A stretch of DNA of 64,000 bases from an uncultured Caulobacteraceae bacterium (GTDB taxonomy: Bacteria > Pseudomonadota > Alphaproteobacteria > Caulobacterales > Caulobacteraceae), in contig CAIQJF010000098.1 of assembly GCA_903872075.1 (NCBI GenBank), positions 1 through 64,000 on the forward strand, read 5' to 3'. Each line of letters starts with the position of its first letter. Positions within the stretch are counted from its first letter, which is position 1. Below the pieces are notes generated by a model, which ran no database searches, was not told the origin of the DNA, and was given only the letters and a program-made list of their open reading frames with translations. The translations under genes and the position numbers were made by a program. Below are positions 34,129-43,061 of this stretch, piece after piece.

Positions 34129-34728
34129 ATGGCGCAGGCGAAGAACACCGAATTCGACATCCAGGGCGTCAACCACCTGGCGCTGGTCTGCCGTGACATG
34201 GCCGAAACGGTGAAGTTCTACCGCGACGTCCTGGGCATGCCCATGACCAAGACCATCGATCTGCCGGGCGGCATGGGTCAGCACTTCTTCTTCGACATCG
34301 GCAATGGCGACGGCCTGGCCTTCTTCTGGTTCAAGGGCGCGCCGGAGCGCGCGCCGGGCGTCGCCAGCCCCAAGGCCCTGCCGGCCATGGGCGATCTGAC
34401 CACCGCCCACGGCTCCATGAACCACATCGCCTTCAACGTGCCGGTCGACAAGTTCGACGAGTATGTCGAGCGCCTCAAGGCCAAGGGCGTGCAGGTCAGC
34501 CCGGTGCTCAACCACGACAACTCGCCCGCGCAGGTGAGCGCCGCGGTCACCGACGACGTCTTCGTGCGCAGCGTCTACTTCTTCGATCCGGACGGCATCT
34601 GCCTCGAATTCGCCTGCTGGACCAAAGACTTCGACGCCTCGGACGTGGCCCACGATCCGGTGGCCGCGGACGGGACCAAGGTGGTCGGTCTGATCACCAA
34701 CCACACCCCGGCGATCGCCGCCGAATAG
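34129..34728 (+). CDS. VOC family protein (glyoxalase/dioxygenase fold)
   Basis: 199 residues with two beta-alpha-beta-beta-beta modules. Likely metal ligands are His16 (VNHLALVCRD), the second-module His (MNHIAFNVP) and the Glu of GICLEFACW. Enzymes of this fold include extradiol dioxygenases, glyoxalases and epimerases. It shares direction with NTF2-like and MarR neighbours. The reaction is not assignable. Confidence 0.82.
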   Translation: MAQAKNTEFDIQGVNHLALVCRDMAETVKFYRDVLGMPMTKTIDLPGGMGQHFFFDIGNGDGLAFFWFKGAPERAPGVASPKALPAMGDLTTAHGSMNHIAFNVPVDKFDEYVERLKAKGVQVSPVLNHDNSPAQVSAAVTDDVFVRSVYFFDPDGICLEFACWTKDFDASDVAHDPVAADGTKVVGLITNHTPAIAAE

Positions 34729-34783
34729 TGTCTTCTGCCGCGGCCCCGGCCGCGGCGCCCCCCTTTTTCATTGCTGGACGATC

Positions 34784-35281
34784 ATGTCCCCCAAACACGA
34801 ACCTTTCACGCCGCCGGGCTTCTATGACCTGCCGGCCAACAGTATCGGCTATCTGACGCGTATCGCCTTCCGCGCCTTCTCCCGGCATCTGGAGCGGCGG
34901 ACCCTGGCCGCCGGCGTCACCTCCGGTCAGTGGCCGTTCCTGCGCGCCCTGTGGAACGAAGAGGGCATGACCCAGCACGAACTGAGTCGACGGGTCGGCA
35001 TGCAGGATCCCACCACGGTGTCGGCCCTCAACACCCTTGAGCGCGCCGGCCTGGTGAGGCGGGAGCCCAGCCGCGAGGACCGCCGCAAGACCAATGTCTT
35101 CCTGACGGAAAACGGCCGCGCCCTGCGCGAGACCATGATGGAGCGGGTGGCCGAGGTGAACGAACTGGCGATCCGCGGCGTCGATCCCCACGACATGGCC
35201 ATCGCCCGCCGCGTCCTGACCCGCATCAGCGAAAACCTCGCCGAAGAGGATGCCGAAGCCGGCGCCGGGGGCCGCCCATGA
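34784..35281 (+). CDS. MarR family transcriptional regulator
   Basis: 165 residues with a winged helix (MTQHELSRRVGMQDPTTVSALNTLERAGLV, wing REDRRKTNVFLT). It overlaps the CoA-transferase gene by 4 nt (ATGA), so it is likely the operon's own regulator, responding to an aromatic or CoA-linked compound. Confidence 0.9.
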   Translation: MSPKHEPFTPPGFYDLPANSIGYLTRIAFRAFSRHLERRTLAAGVTSGQWPFLRALWNEEGMTQHELSRRVGMQDPTTVSALNTLERAGLVRREPSREDRRKTNVFLTENGRALRETMMERVAEVNELAIRGVDPHDMAIARRVLTRISENLAEEDAEAGAGGRP

Positions 35282-36489
35282 CGGATGCGCACGTGACGGA
35301 CGCGCCCGCCAAGGGCCCGCTCGCCGACCTGCGGGTGGTGGAGATGGGCCAGCTGATCGCCGGACCCTTCTGCGGCCAGCTCATGGGCGACATGGGCGCG
35401 GAGGTGATCAAGCTCGAGCCGCCGGGCGTCGGTGATCCCATGCGGCAGTGGGGCCGCGGTCAGCCGGTGTGGTGGGAGGTGATCGCCCGCAACAAGAAGT
35501 CGGCCTCGCTCAACCTGCGCACCCCCGAGGGTCAGGATCTCGCCCGGCGTCTGATTGGCACGGCGGACATTCTGATCGAGAACTTCCGGCCCGGCACCCT
35601 GGAAGGCTGGAACCTCTCGCCCGAGAGCCTCATGGCCGCGAACCCCGGCCTGATCGTGGTGCGCATGTCCGGCTATGGCCAGGACGGGCCCTACGCCGAG
35701 CGGACCAGCTTCGGCCTCATCGGCGAGGCCATGGGCGGCTGGCGCCACATCGTCGGCGAACCGGACCGGCCGCCCTCGCGCATGGGCGTCTCCATCGGCG
35801 ATTCCCTGGCCGCCACCTACGGCTGCCTGGGCGCCCTTACCGCCCTGCATGAGCGTCACCGCACCGGCAAGGGCCAGATCGTCGACTCCGCCCTTTACGA
35901 GGCGGTGCTGCAGGTCATGGAGAGCCTGATCCCGGAATACACCGTCGCCGGCATGACGCGGGAACGCTCGGGCGCGTTTCTACCCGGCATCGCCCCCTCC
36001 AACGTCTACGCGTGCCGCGACGGCGACTATCTGATCGGCGCGAACCAGGACGGCATCTTCCGCCGCCTGTGCCAGGCCATGGGCCGGCCCGAACTGGCCG
36101 ACGATCCGCGCTACGCCACCCACAACGCCCGCGGCGCCAACCAGGCTGAACTCGACGCCCTGATCAACGTCTGGACGGGAGAGCGAGAGATCGCGGAAGT
36201 CGAGGCCCTGCTCATTGACCACGGCGTCCCGGCCGGAAAGGTCTATCGCGCCCCGGAAATGCTGGCCGACCCGCACTTCGCCGCCCGCGAGGCCATCATC
36301 AAAGTCGCCCACCCCCGCTGGGGCGAGGTGGCGATGCAGAACGTCTTCCCCAAGCTCTCCCGCACCCCCGGCGCGGTCCGCGCTATCGCCCCCCAGACCG
36401 TGGGTCAGGACAACGCCGAGATCTGGGGCGGACTTCTGGGCCTCTCCGGCGAGGACATCGCGACGCTGACGGCAAAAGGCGTGTTCTGA
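35278..36489 (+). CDS. CaiB/BaiF CoA-transferase
   Basis: 403 residues, family III. The likely nucleophile is Asp175 (GVSIGDSLAATYG). N-terminal LADLRVVEMGQLIAGPFCGQLMGDMGAEVIKLE and ENFRPGTLEGW are typical. It transfers CoA between an acyl-CoA and a carboxylic acid by a covalent Asp-CoA intermediate. Coupled to a MarR gene; together with an acyl-CoA dehydrogenase and VOC protein it suggests catabolism of an unknown acid. Confidence 0.9.
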   Translation: MTDAHVTDAPAKGPLADLRVVEMGQLIAGPFCGQLMGDMGAEVIKLEPPGVGDPMRQWGRGQPVWWEVIARNKKSASLNLRTPEGQDLARRLIGTADILIENFRPGTLEGWNLSPESLMAANPGLIVVRMSGYGQDGPYAERTSFGLIGEAMGGWRHIVGEPDRPPSRMGVSIGDSLAATYGCLGALTALHERHRTGKGQIVDSALYEAVLQVMESLIPEYTVAGMTRERSGAFLPGIAPSNVYACRDGDYLIGANQDGIFRRLCQAMGRPELADDPRYATHNARGANQAELDALINVWTGEREIAEVEALLIDHGVPAGKVYRAPEMLADPHFAAREAIIKVAHPRWGEVAMQNVFPKLSRTPGAVRAIAPQTVGQDNAEIWGGLLGLSGEDIATLTAKGVF

Positions 36490-36506
36490 CACTCGGAACG
36501 GCGAGG

Positions 36507-36719
36507 TCAGGCGATCTCGCCGGCCCCGACCCACAGCAGTGTGCCGCCCTGCCCTTTCAGCACGGCATAGTCGCTGGCGGGAAGGCCGCGTGCGCGCTGA
36601 TGGGCCTCGCGCTTGGCGGACTCCTCATCAGCCGATTCGAACTGCACACTATCTTCCCGCCTCACGCGGCGAAGGCCGTTGGGAAAACGGCGAAACACCT
36701 CCAGATCGTACAAGGCCAT
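36507..36719 (-). CDS. Hypothetical small protein
   Basis: 70 residues (MALYDLEVFRRFPNGLRRVR), predicted soluble, ending LLWVGAGEIA. The frame extends to 37253, but the extension crosses a FixK box and the PEP-CTERM gene and is rejected. No ribosome site is evident. Function unknown. Confidence 0.45.
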   Translation of the reverse strand: MALYDLEVFRRFPNGLRRVRREDSVQFESADEESAKREAHQRARGLPASDYAVLKGQGGTLLWVGAGEIA

Positions 36720-37029
36720 CGGACTAGGCGGCGACCGCTGCAAAAAGTGCGAGCGTGATCGCCCGGTCTCGACTGAACATTTTGTACGCGCCTCGAAGTC
36801 CTGTTTCGCTGGGACGAGACGTACGCGGATCACCCCCGCCCGGCCACTTGGGGAATTTACAATCGGGAAGACTGCGTGGATTGACGCGCGCCACGGCGCC
36901 CGGACCCGAAAAAGCGCTTTGATCTGGATCAAGGCGCCCGCGCCTGCGAGGCCGACAGTGGGGAAGGTGGGGGTCCATGATCCGTCGCGCGGTCCAACAC
37001 CCGCGCAGGTCTCTCGCGAGTTGAACGCC
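36720..37029. other. Intergenic region with a FixK box
   Basis: No supported gene. The perfect FixK box at 36919 is the only clear signal; it faces the PEP-CTERM gene. Confidence 0.55.
36919..36932 (+). promoter_or_regulatory. Perfect FNR/FixK box (TTGATCTGGATCAA)
   Basis: All 10 positions match. It lies 98 nt ahead of the PEP-CTERM protein gene and about 200 nt from the small gene on the other strand. Confidence 0.8.
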
Positions 37030-37605
37030 ATGCAGCAGTTTCTATTCCGAGGGGCGGCGCTCGGGCTCTCGCTCCTGACGGTCTCCGCCAGCGCCGCGAC
37101 GATGACCCTGCCTTCCATCCAGGACGATTTCGGATCGAACGCGCCATCGTTCTCGACAGACAGCCTGACCTTCACCCTGCCGACCGGTTTCACCAATGCC
37201 GTTCTGCAGACGGAAACGTTCTCAGTGGACGACCGGGCCGTCATGGAGCTCAATGGTGTCGTTGTGAGTTCATCTGGTATCTACGGACCCGGAAATGGGC
37301 GCTTCTATTTCACCAATGGCGGTCCGAATAACCCGTTCACGTTCCAATATGGCAACTCCGGGCCGTTCGCGCCGATCACGACAGGCTTTGTCGTCGGCGT
37401 GAACACCTTGACCTTCATCGTCAACAACACGAACAACGGCATCTACGGCGGCCCCAGAGGCGGCCCCAGTTCTCTCTACTTCGATGGCACGTTAAGCTTC
37501 GGCGGTGTCGTCCCTGAACCCTCGACGTGGGCGATGATGCTGATCGGAATCGGGGGTCTGGGCGCGGTTCTGCGCTCTCGCCTCACCGGCATCGCCGCCG
37601 GCTAG
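37030..37605 (+). CDS. PEP-CTERM sorting domain protein
   Basis: 191 residues. A signal peptide (to SASA, about 18) is followed by a Thr/Asn/Gly-rich beta-type body. The C-terminus has VPEPSTWAMMLIGIGGLGAVLRSR: the PEP motif, a membrane helix and Arg tail that exosortase (EpsH/XrtA-type) recognises for export and release. No exosortase gene is in the window. A perfect FixK box upstream suggests low-oxygen expression. Confidence 0.85.
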   Translation: MQQFLFRGAALGLSLLTVSASAATMTLPSIQDDFGSNAPSFSTDSLTFTLPTGFTNAVLQTETFSVDDRAVMELNGVVVSSSGIYGPGNGRFYFTNGGPNNPFTFQYGNSGPFAPITTGFVVGVNTLTFIVNNTNNGIYGGPRGGPSSLYFDGTLSFGGVVPEPSTWAMMLIGIGGLGAVLRSRLTGIAAG

Positions 37606-39983
37606 TATCGGGCCCGGAAGGTCACCCCCACCGAACTCGGATCGCCGGGCGTGCCGACGATCAGGCCGGAGTTTCCGGACTGCACGGTGACATTCTGGAG
37701 ATAGTGGGAATCGAACAGGTTCTTGGCCCAGACCTGAACCTCGAAGTGGTCGCCCGCCCGGAACCCGACACTGGCGTTGATCAGACTGTAGCCGCCGATC
37801 ACGGTATATTTCGAGTCCGTGGGATCGCCGTAGATCTTGGTCCGGGCGGTGGCTTCCACATGCGCATAGCCCTCGCCGCGGATCGCGCCGAAGCCCAAGG
37901 GGTGCTTGTATTCGCCGCCGGCCGACAGCACCCATCGGGGCGTGCCCGGCAGGCCGCGGCCGCTAAGGTCGCAGACCGTGGTAGATGAACTGATCAGCTC
38001 CAGCGGACAGGGGCCGTTCGCATAGGAGACGTATTTCGCGTCGGTCCAGGTCGAGGACAGGTGCGCCGAGAGATTGGCGCTGACGACCAGATCGGCGTCC
38101 AGCTCCGCGCCGCGTGAGCTCACTCGCGCGATATTGGCCAGATAGCCGCGTAGCGCGCCTGGGCCGGTGTCCACCACATTGGTCTGGAAGTCGTGGATGC
38201 TGGTGTCGAACAGATCGGCGTTGAGGATCAGGCGATTGCCCAGCAGCCGTGACTTCACGCCCACCTCATAGGTCGTGTTCTTTTCCGGCCGGATCACCGC
38301 CGTGGCCAGGGCCGGCTGGTTGTTGGCGTCCAGCGGCAGGCCGGACATGTTCAAGCCGCCCGACTTGCTGGTCTTGGCGAAGCTCGCGTAGAGCATGATC
38401 TTGTCGGTCAGGTCGTAGGCGCCCAGCACCCGCCCCGACAGGCTGCCGTCCGAATTCCGGGCCGAATAAGCCTGCGGCCGCAGGATAGAGAGCTGGCTGT
38501 TCAGCAGGCTTTGCGACACCCCCGCCAGCCCGCCGGAGACGGTCGCGGCATAGCTGCCGTGCTTGTCCTCCTGGGTGTAGCGCAGGCCGCCGGTGATGTT
38601 GAACCGCGGCGCGATCCGCCATGTCACCTCACCGAAGGCCGCATAGCTGGTGCTGTTGAACCGCGTATGGCCGTCGGTGGCGTAGCCGTCGAGCAGATTG
38701 GCCGGAAACTTCGGCGCCGGACCCAGCAGCCAGTAGGTGGCCAGGGGGCCGTACTGGGTGATCGGCTCGCCGGTGATCACCTGATTAAAAAAGTAGAGGC
38801 CGGCCACGTACTCCACGGTCCGGTGGCCATTGGAGGCGATGCGCAACTCCTGGCTGTACTGGTCCTGACGCGAGGGGATGTGCTGCAGGGTCTGGATCGA
38901 CAGGCCGGTGTAGTCCCGGTCGTTGGCCGCGTCCCAGTCCCAGAACCGCCAGGCGCTCACCGATGTGATCGTCGCCGGGCCGAGGTTCCATTCGGCGATC
39001 CCCGACACCCCGCCCTCGTCTGTGTCCACCTTCACGGGCGCATCGACGTCCGTCAGGCGGTCGTTGGGGTTGAGGCTGGGCGGCGCGTAGCCCACGCCGG
39101 CGGCCAGCGCCGGGTACTGCCGGGCCGCGGATTTCAGCGTGGTCCCCACACCCACATAGACCTGGGTGCAGCACTGAGCCTTGAATTGATTGTAATCGCC
39201 TGACACCCGGAAGCTGAAAGTCTCCACGGGCCTGAACAGCAGCTGACCATGGAAGCCCAGGGTGTTGACGCTGTTGTCGCGTCCACCGGTGGTTACGTTC
39301 TTCAGGGCGCCGTCGCGCGAGGTCGCCACGACCGACAGGCGCGCGGCGATCTTGTCCCCGTAAAGCGCGCCCGACACCGAGGCCTTGGCCTGGAAAGAGT
39401 TCAGTTCGCCGTAGCTGAGTTCGCCCTGGGCCTCGGGCGCGAAGCTGGGCGCGCGGGTGGACACATTGATCGCCCCGGCGGTGGTGTTCTTGCCGAACAC
39501 CGTGCCCTGCGGCCCGCGCAGTACTTCCACCCGCTCCACGTCCACGAAGTCGAACGACGCCGTGGCCGGGCGGGCCTGATAGACCTGATCCACATAGAAG
39601 CCGACGCCCGGCTCCAGCCCGTCATTGGCCTGGGAGACGGCGAGCACGCTGCTGCCCAGGCCACGGATCGTAAACGCCGTGTTGCGGGGATTGGGCGAGG
39701 CATAGTTCAGGCTCGGCACGAGCTGCGTCAGCAGATTGGTGTTGTAGGTCGCCGTCGTAGTCAGCGACCTTTCACCGACCACCGAGATAGATTCAGGCAC
39801 CGCCTGTACATCCTCCGGCCGGAGGCGGGCCGTGACGATGACCGGTTCGACCGCGATGGCGCTGGCGGCATCATCTGTCTCTGTTGCCGCGGAGGCGGGC
39901 CTTGGCGCTAGGACGCCCGCCAGCAGCGCGACGACCGAGACGGCTAAGGCGCCGCGCGCGTGGCGCCGAACGGTGTGATTCAC
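37602..39983 (-). CDS. TonB-dependent receptor
   Basis: 793 residues: signal peptide, plug domain (about 45-170; AIAVEPVIVTARLRPEDVQAVPESI, then VERVEVLRGPQGTVFGKNTTAGAIN), and a 22-strand barrel ending GVTFRARY. It imports a large substrate across the outer membrane with energy from TonB. The plug pattern matches the sphingomonad/caulobacter receptors for carbohydrates, steroids or aromatics rather than classic siderophore receptors, but the ligand is not determinable. It overlaps the convergent PEP-CTERM gene by 4 nt. Confidence 0.93.
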   Translation of the reverse strand: MNHTVRRHARGALAVSVVALLAGVLAPRPASAATETDDAASAIAVEPVIVTARLRPEDVQAVPESISVVGERSLTTTATYNTNLLTQLVPSLNYASPNPRNTAFTIRGLGSSVLAVSQANDGLEPGVGFYVDQVYQARPATASFDFVDVERVEVLRGPQGTVFGKNTTAGAINVSTRAPSFAPEAQGELSYGELNSFQAKASVSGALYGDKIAARLSVVATSRDGALKNVTTGGRDNSVNTLGFHGQLLFRPVETFSFRVSGDYNQFKAQCCTQVYVGVGTTLKSAARQYPALAAGVGYAPPSLNPNDRLTDVDAPVKVDTDEGGVSGIAEWNLGPATITSVSAWRFWDWDAANDRDYTGLSIQTLQHIPSRQDQYSQELRIASNGHRTVEYVAGLYFFNQVITGEPITQYGPLATYWLLGPAPKFPANLLDGYATDGHTRFNSTSYAAFGEVTWRIAPRFNITGGLRYTQEDKHGSYAATVSGGLAGVSQSLLNSQLSILRPQAYSARNSDGSLSGRVLGAYDLTDKIMLYASFAKTSKSGGLNMSGLPLDANNQPALATAVIRPEKNTTYEVGVKSRLLGNRLILNADLFDTSIHDFQTNVVDTGPGALRGYLANIARVSSRGAELDADLVVSANLSAHLSSTWTDAKYVSYANGPCPLELISSSTTVCDLSGRGLPGTPRWVLSAGGEYKHPLGFGAIRGEGYAHVEATARTKIYGDPTDSKYTVIGGYSLINASVGFRAGDHFEVQVWAKNLFDSHYLQNVTVQSGNSGLIVGTPGDPSSVGVTFRARY

Positions 39984-40016
39984 GAAACGTCCCCGGGGTT
40001 CTGAAGCGCCCTAGGA

Positions 40017-40047
40017 ACTCGTTATGCATGGAAACTGCATAACGAGT
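40017..40047. promoter_or_regulatory. Perfect 12-bp inverted repeat upstream of the receptor gene
   Basis: ACTCGTTATGCA and TGCATAACGAGT flank a 7-nt spacer, 34-64 nt before the receptor start. There is no U tract, so an operator or leader hairpin is more likely than a terminator. Confidence 0.65.
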
Positions 40048-40088
40048 CAAATCGATCGCCGCCCCGTGCCGCGACCGCGCGCCGACGC

Positions 40089-40754
40089 CTAGTTGTCGGC
40101 CGCGACATCGCGTGAAGCCGAAGCCGCTCGCCGGCGCCGGCGAAGCGCGCCGCCGGCGACACCGAAACCGCAGATCAGCATCGCCCAGCCCGTGGGCTCG
40201 GGAACCGCGCTCACATTCGACGGCGCGGCGCCCAAACGAAGCGCCTGCGGCGCGCCGGTGGTGATGTTGTTGAACGCCGCCCAAAAGGCGGCGCCCGTGC
40301 CGCCTGTGGTCAGGGCCGGACCGAGGCCCCGGCCGAACACGCCGCTCTGCAGGATGGCGATATCGCCGTTCGCCGGCAGCGCGCCGCCATAGCTGGTGAA
40401 ATAGGCGTTCGCGCGCGTGGTCTGGAACAGATAGTAGGTCTCACCCGCGGTCAGCGCCCAGTTCACGGTCAGGGTCTGGTGGGGATTGCCGGCGACGGTC
40501 ACGACATAGTTCGCAACGGTGTAGGTTCCCGCGGCGGCGCTGTAGTCGATCAGTTCGATCGTGTCGGCCTTGCCGCGGTTCTGAAACACGAAGCTGGTCA
40601 GGGTCGCGCCCGTCAGGGCCTTGAACTCAAGACCGGTGAGATAGGTCGCGCCGATCGTCCCGAGGGTCGGTCCGGCGATGACGGCGGCGTGGGCCGTTCC
40701 GGCCAGCAGCGTTGTGGCGAAGAGTCCAGCGGCGACGGCGCGTGAGAATGGCAT
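40089..40754 (-). CDS. PEP-CTERM sorting domain protein
   Basis: 221 residues with a signal peptide (AHAA, about 24), a beta-rich body, and the C-terminal signal VPEPTGWAMLICGFGVAGGALRRRRR. It is upstream of the TonB-dependent receptor in the same direction with a 105-nt gap that contains the inverted repeat. Function of the secreted domain unknown. Confidence 0.85.
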   Translation of the reverse strand: MPFSRAVAAGLFATTLLAGTAHAAVIAGPTLGTIGATYLTGLEFKALTGATLTSFVFQNRGKADTIELIDYSAAAGTYTVANYVVTVAGNPHQTLTVNWALTAGETYYLFQTTRANAYFTSYGGALPANGDIAILQSGVFGRGLGPALTTGGTGAAFWAAFNNITTGAPQALRLGAAPSNVSAVPEPTGWAMLICGFGVAGGALRRRRRAASASRDVAADN

Positions 40755-40934
40755 GGGGCGATCGTTCCTCAGGGTTGGCGGCCGTCGGGCCGCTTACCCT
40801 GACTGGGACGACCGCCACAGCCGCCCGCCTCAAAGATGACGCCTGCGTCAAATTGCGCAACGCGCAAACGCGGCGTCGCCCCCCGTTCCGGCGTCTGTCC
40901 GGCGACGGACGCAGGGCTCGGACTCAGGCCCACG

Positions 40935-41500
40935 TCACGATCGGCCGGCGGCGTGAAGGGCGATCGCCCGTCCGCACAGGATCGCCGCGCCGGTGGTCAG
41001 CGTGATGCTTTGGTCGGCGAGAATGTTGCCGGCGAAGGTGCTGCCCGTTCCCAGGGTCGCGGAGCTGCCGACCTCCCAATAGATGGCGCTTCCCGGGCCG
41101 CCGTTCAGCACCACGACGCTCGAGGCCTAGGCCGTCGTCAGGCCCGATCCGATCTGGAACACGAAGGGGGTGTTGGGGTTGCTCATGAAGTCGAGCGTGA
41201 GCGTTCCCGTGAGCTGCGCCGACGAAGAAAATGTGTAGACGCCCGGGGCGAGCACGCCGACCGTACCCAGATCATGGCCGGTGAGGTTCATCGACGAGGG
41301 AAGGGCCACCAGCGCATTGAACGCGGTCTGGGCGTCGGTTTCGTCGATCTGCGCCACCGCATCGGTCTGATGCACGGCGCCGTTGAGCGTGATCGACCCC
41401 AGGCCCGTGATCGATGGGCCGGGGTGGAGGCCGAGGCGGGGCTGCACAGCAGCGCGGCCAAACCGATGAGCGCCGTCGCGGCGGCGGATGTCCGAAGCAT
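40935..41500 (-). pseudogene. Ice-binding-like (DUF3494) protein, disrupted
   Basis: Three pieces line up as one gene. A signal peptide starts at ATG 41500 (GAGGG ribosome site). It then shifts frame near 41420 into a body with [19 protein letters not shown] and [17 protein letters not shown]. An in-frame TAG follows at 41127-41129, after which the same frame continues to 40935 with GSAIYWEVGSSATLGTGSTF and ILADQSITLTTGAAI. These are hallmarks of DUF3494 ice-binding-like proteins. One frameshift plus one stop indicate decay, unless both are sequencing errors. Confidence 0.75.
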
Positions 41501-41894
41501 GATGATCGTCCCTCGTGTGATGCTCCCCATCATGACTGACAGCCTTGCCCCGTCATTGGCGGCGTCAGGCTGGCTTCAGCTTGGCCGATGACGGAACAAG
41601 GCCGTTTTAAAGCTAGAGTGTGACGATCTGGCGGCCTCGGAATCTACTCAACGTCATCAGCGACGCGGTTCATCGGCCGCCAATTGGGCGACTGGCGGAG
41701 GTCTCCGATCAACAAGCGGATCAAGCCTGGCTTTGACCGGCCCCGCCGGGACCACAACGCTCCTGAGTTGCCACACCCCCGGCCAGGCCCTAAGGCATCG
41801 TTGCGGCCCGCTCCACAGCAGCACCTGTCCGCTCACACCCGACAATTCCGCGGTTGAACCGTTATCCGCCCGGCCAGGGTCGCCGCCCGCCAAA
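41501..41894. other. Intergenic region without a supported gene
   Basis: 394 nt upstream of the HWE-type kinase. Frames here lack family resemblance. It presumably contains divergent promoters; a CCCTAAGG string at 41788 resembles the fixK/usp motif in part but is not convincing. Confidence 0.4.
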
Positions 41895-42959
41895 ATGTCA
41901 TCGGAGCTCGTCATGGCCAGCGTCGAACAACTGCTTGAGACGCCCAATCTCGCGGCCGCTCTCGAAAGCGACCGCTTCAAACAATTCCTGGATCAGATAC
42001 CGATCGCGGTCGCAGTCTCGGAGCTGCATCCCACCGAAACCGTCGTCTACGCCAATCTGGAATTCGAGCGCCTCTCCGGGCAGTTGAACGCCACGGTGCT
42101 TGGGGCCGACTGGCATAATCTTCCGGGTCAGGCGGACGCCACGCCGCCCCTCTCGCTGGGCGAGGCCATCGTTCACGGCCGTGACAACCTGGGATCTTTT
42201 ACAATTCCGAACGGCGACGCGAGCCTGACCGTCGACGCCTGGTCCAATCTGATCGAGGACGATGACGGGACACCGGTCTTCAGGCTGGTGGCGTTGCTCG
42301 AGTCTCCGGGGCGCGACGGCGCCTCCCTCGACAAGCTCGCCGAGCAGGTTCGCGAGAAGGACACCCATCTGCTGGAACTGCAGCACCGGGTGAAGAACAA
42401 CCTACAGATGATCACGGCGCTGATCCGCATCGAGGCCCGCGGCGTTGCCGACCGGCCCGCCGGCGACAGATTCGACCGTCTGGCGGGGCGGGTCGAGGCG
42501 CTCGGCCTACTCTACCACGCCCTGGGGGACTCGGCCGGCGACGGTGTCGTCGATCTTGGAATCTATCTGAGCGAGGTCGCGAGCGCGGTCATGCGGGCCC
42601 ACGCCATGGAGGGCATTCACCTGAATCTTCAGGTGGACACTTGGATGGTCTCGCTCAATGTTGCCATGCCTGCCGGGCTCGTGGTCAACGAGCTGCTGAC
42701 CAACGCCTTAAAGCACGCCTTCCAGGGCCGCGACGGCGGGGCGATCACCCTGCACAGCACCACCGACGCTACCGGTGGATGCCGGGTGCTGGTTGCCGAC
42801 GACGGCGTCGGTCTGCCCGAAGGCTATTCCTGGCCCAAGCCTGGCAAGCTTTCGGCGCTGATCGTGCGCTCTCTCCTGCAGAACGCGAAGGCGCGGATGG
42901 ACGTGACATCCGCCGCGGGCCAGGGGATGCGGGTCGAAATCGCCTTTCAGAACCCGTAG
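41895..42959 (+). CDS. PAS-containing sensor histidine kinase, HisKA_2/HWE type
   Basis: 354 residues, cytoplasmic. A PAS domain (about 28-145: QIPIAVAVSELHPTETVVYANLEFERLSG) is followed by the HisKA_2 box with phospho-acceptor His in ELQHRVKNNLQMI and an ATPase domain (VVNELLTNALKHAF, VADDGVGLP). The NCRFLQ flavin-attachment motif of LOV domains is absent. Such orphan kinases often feed the general stress response of alphaproteobacteria; no partner regulator lies beside it. ATG 41895 begins MSSELVMAS; the frame is open further upstream without support. Confidence 0.88.
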   Translation: MSSELVMASVEQLLETPNLAAALESDRFKQFLDQIPIAVAVSELHPTETVVYANLEFERLSGQLNATVLGADWHNLPGQADATPPLSLGEAIVHGRDNLGSFTIPNGDASLTVDAWSNLIEDDDGTPVFRLVALLESPGRDGASLDKLAEQVREKDTHLLELQHRVKNNLQMITALIRIEARGVADRPAGDRFDRLAGRVEALGLLYHALGDSAGDGVVDLGIYLSEVASAVMRAHAMEGIHLNLQVDTWMVSLNVAMPAGLVVNELLTNALKHAFQGRDGGAITLHSTTDATGGCRVLVADDGVGLPEGYSWPKPGKLSALIVRSLLQNAKARMDVTSAAGQGMRVEIAFQNP

Positions 42960-43061
42960 GTGGCGGCGCCGTTCCGGTCGCGCGCCAAGTCCGGCCCAAT
43001 GACACCGGGCGGTCCCCGAATGGAGAGCCGCCGCAGCGGGCGAAAGCGCCCGTCCGTCCCG

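Noticed and set aside
36613-37029. N-terminal extension of the PEP-CTERM gene
   Set aside because: The extension has no family features, crosses the FixK box, and puts the signal peptide in the middle of the protein.
41127-41129. TAG read-through or a special amino acid in the ice-binding-like gene
   Set aside because: The same gene also has a frameshift near 41420, so decay or read error explains it better than recoding.
41657-41980. 107-codon minus-strand ORF upstream of the HWE-type kinase
   Set aside because: Arg/Ser/Ala-rich shadow composition and overlap with the kinase start.
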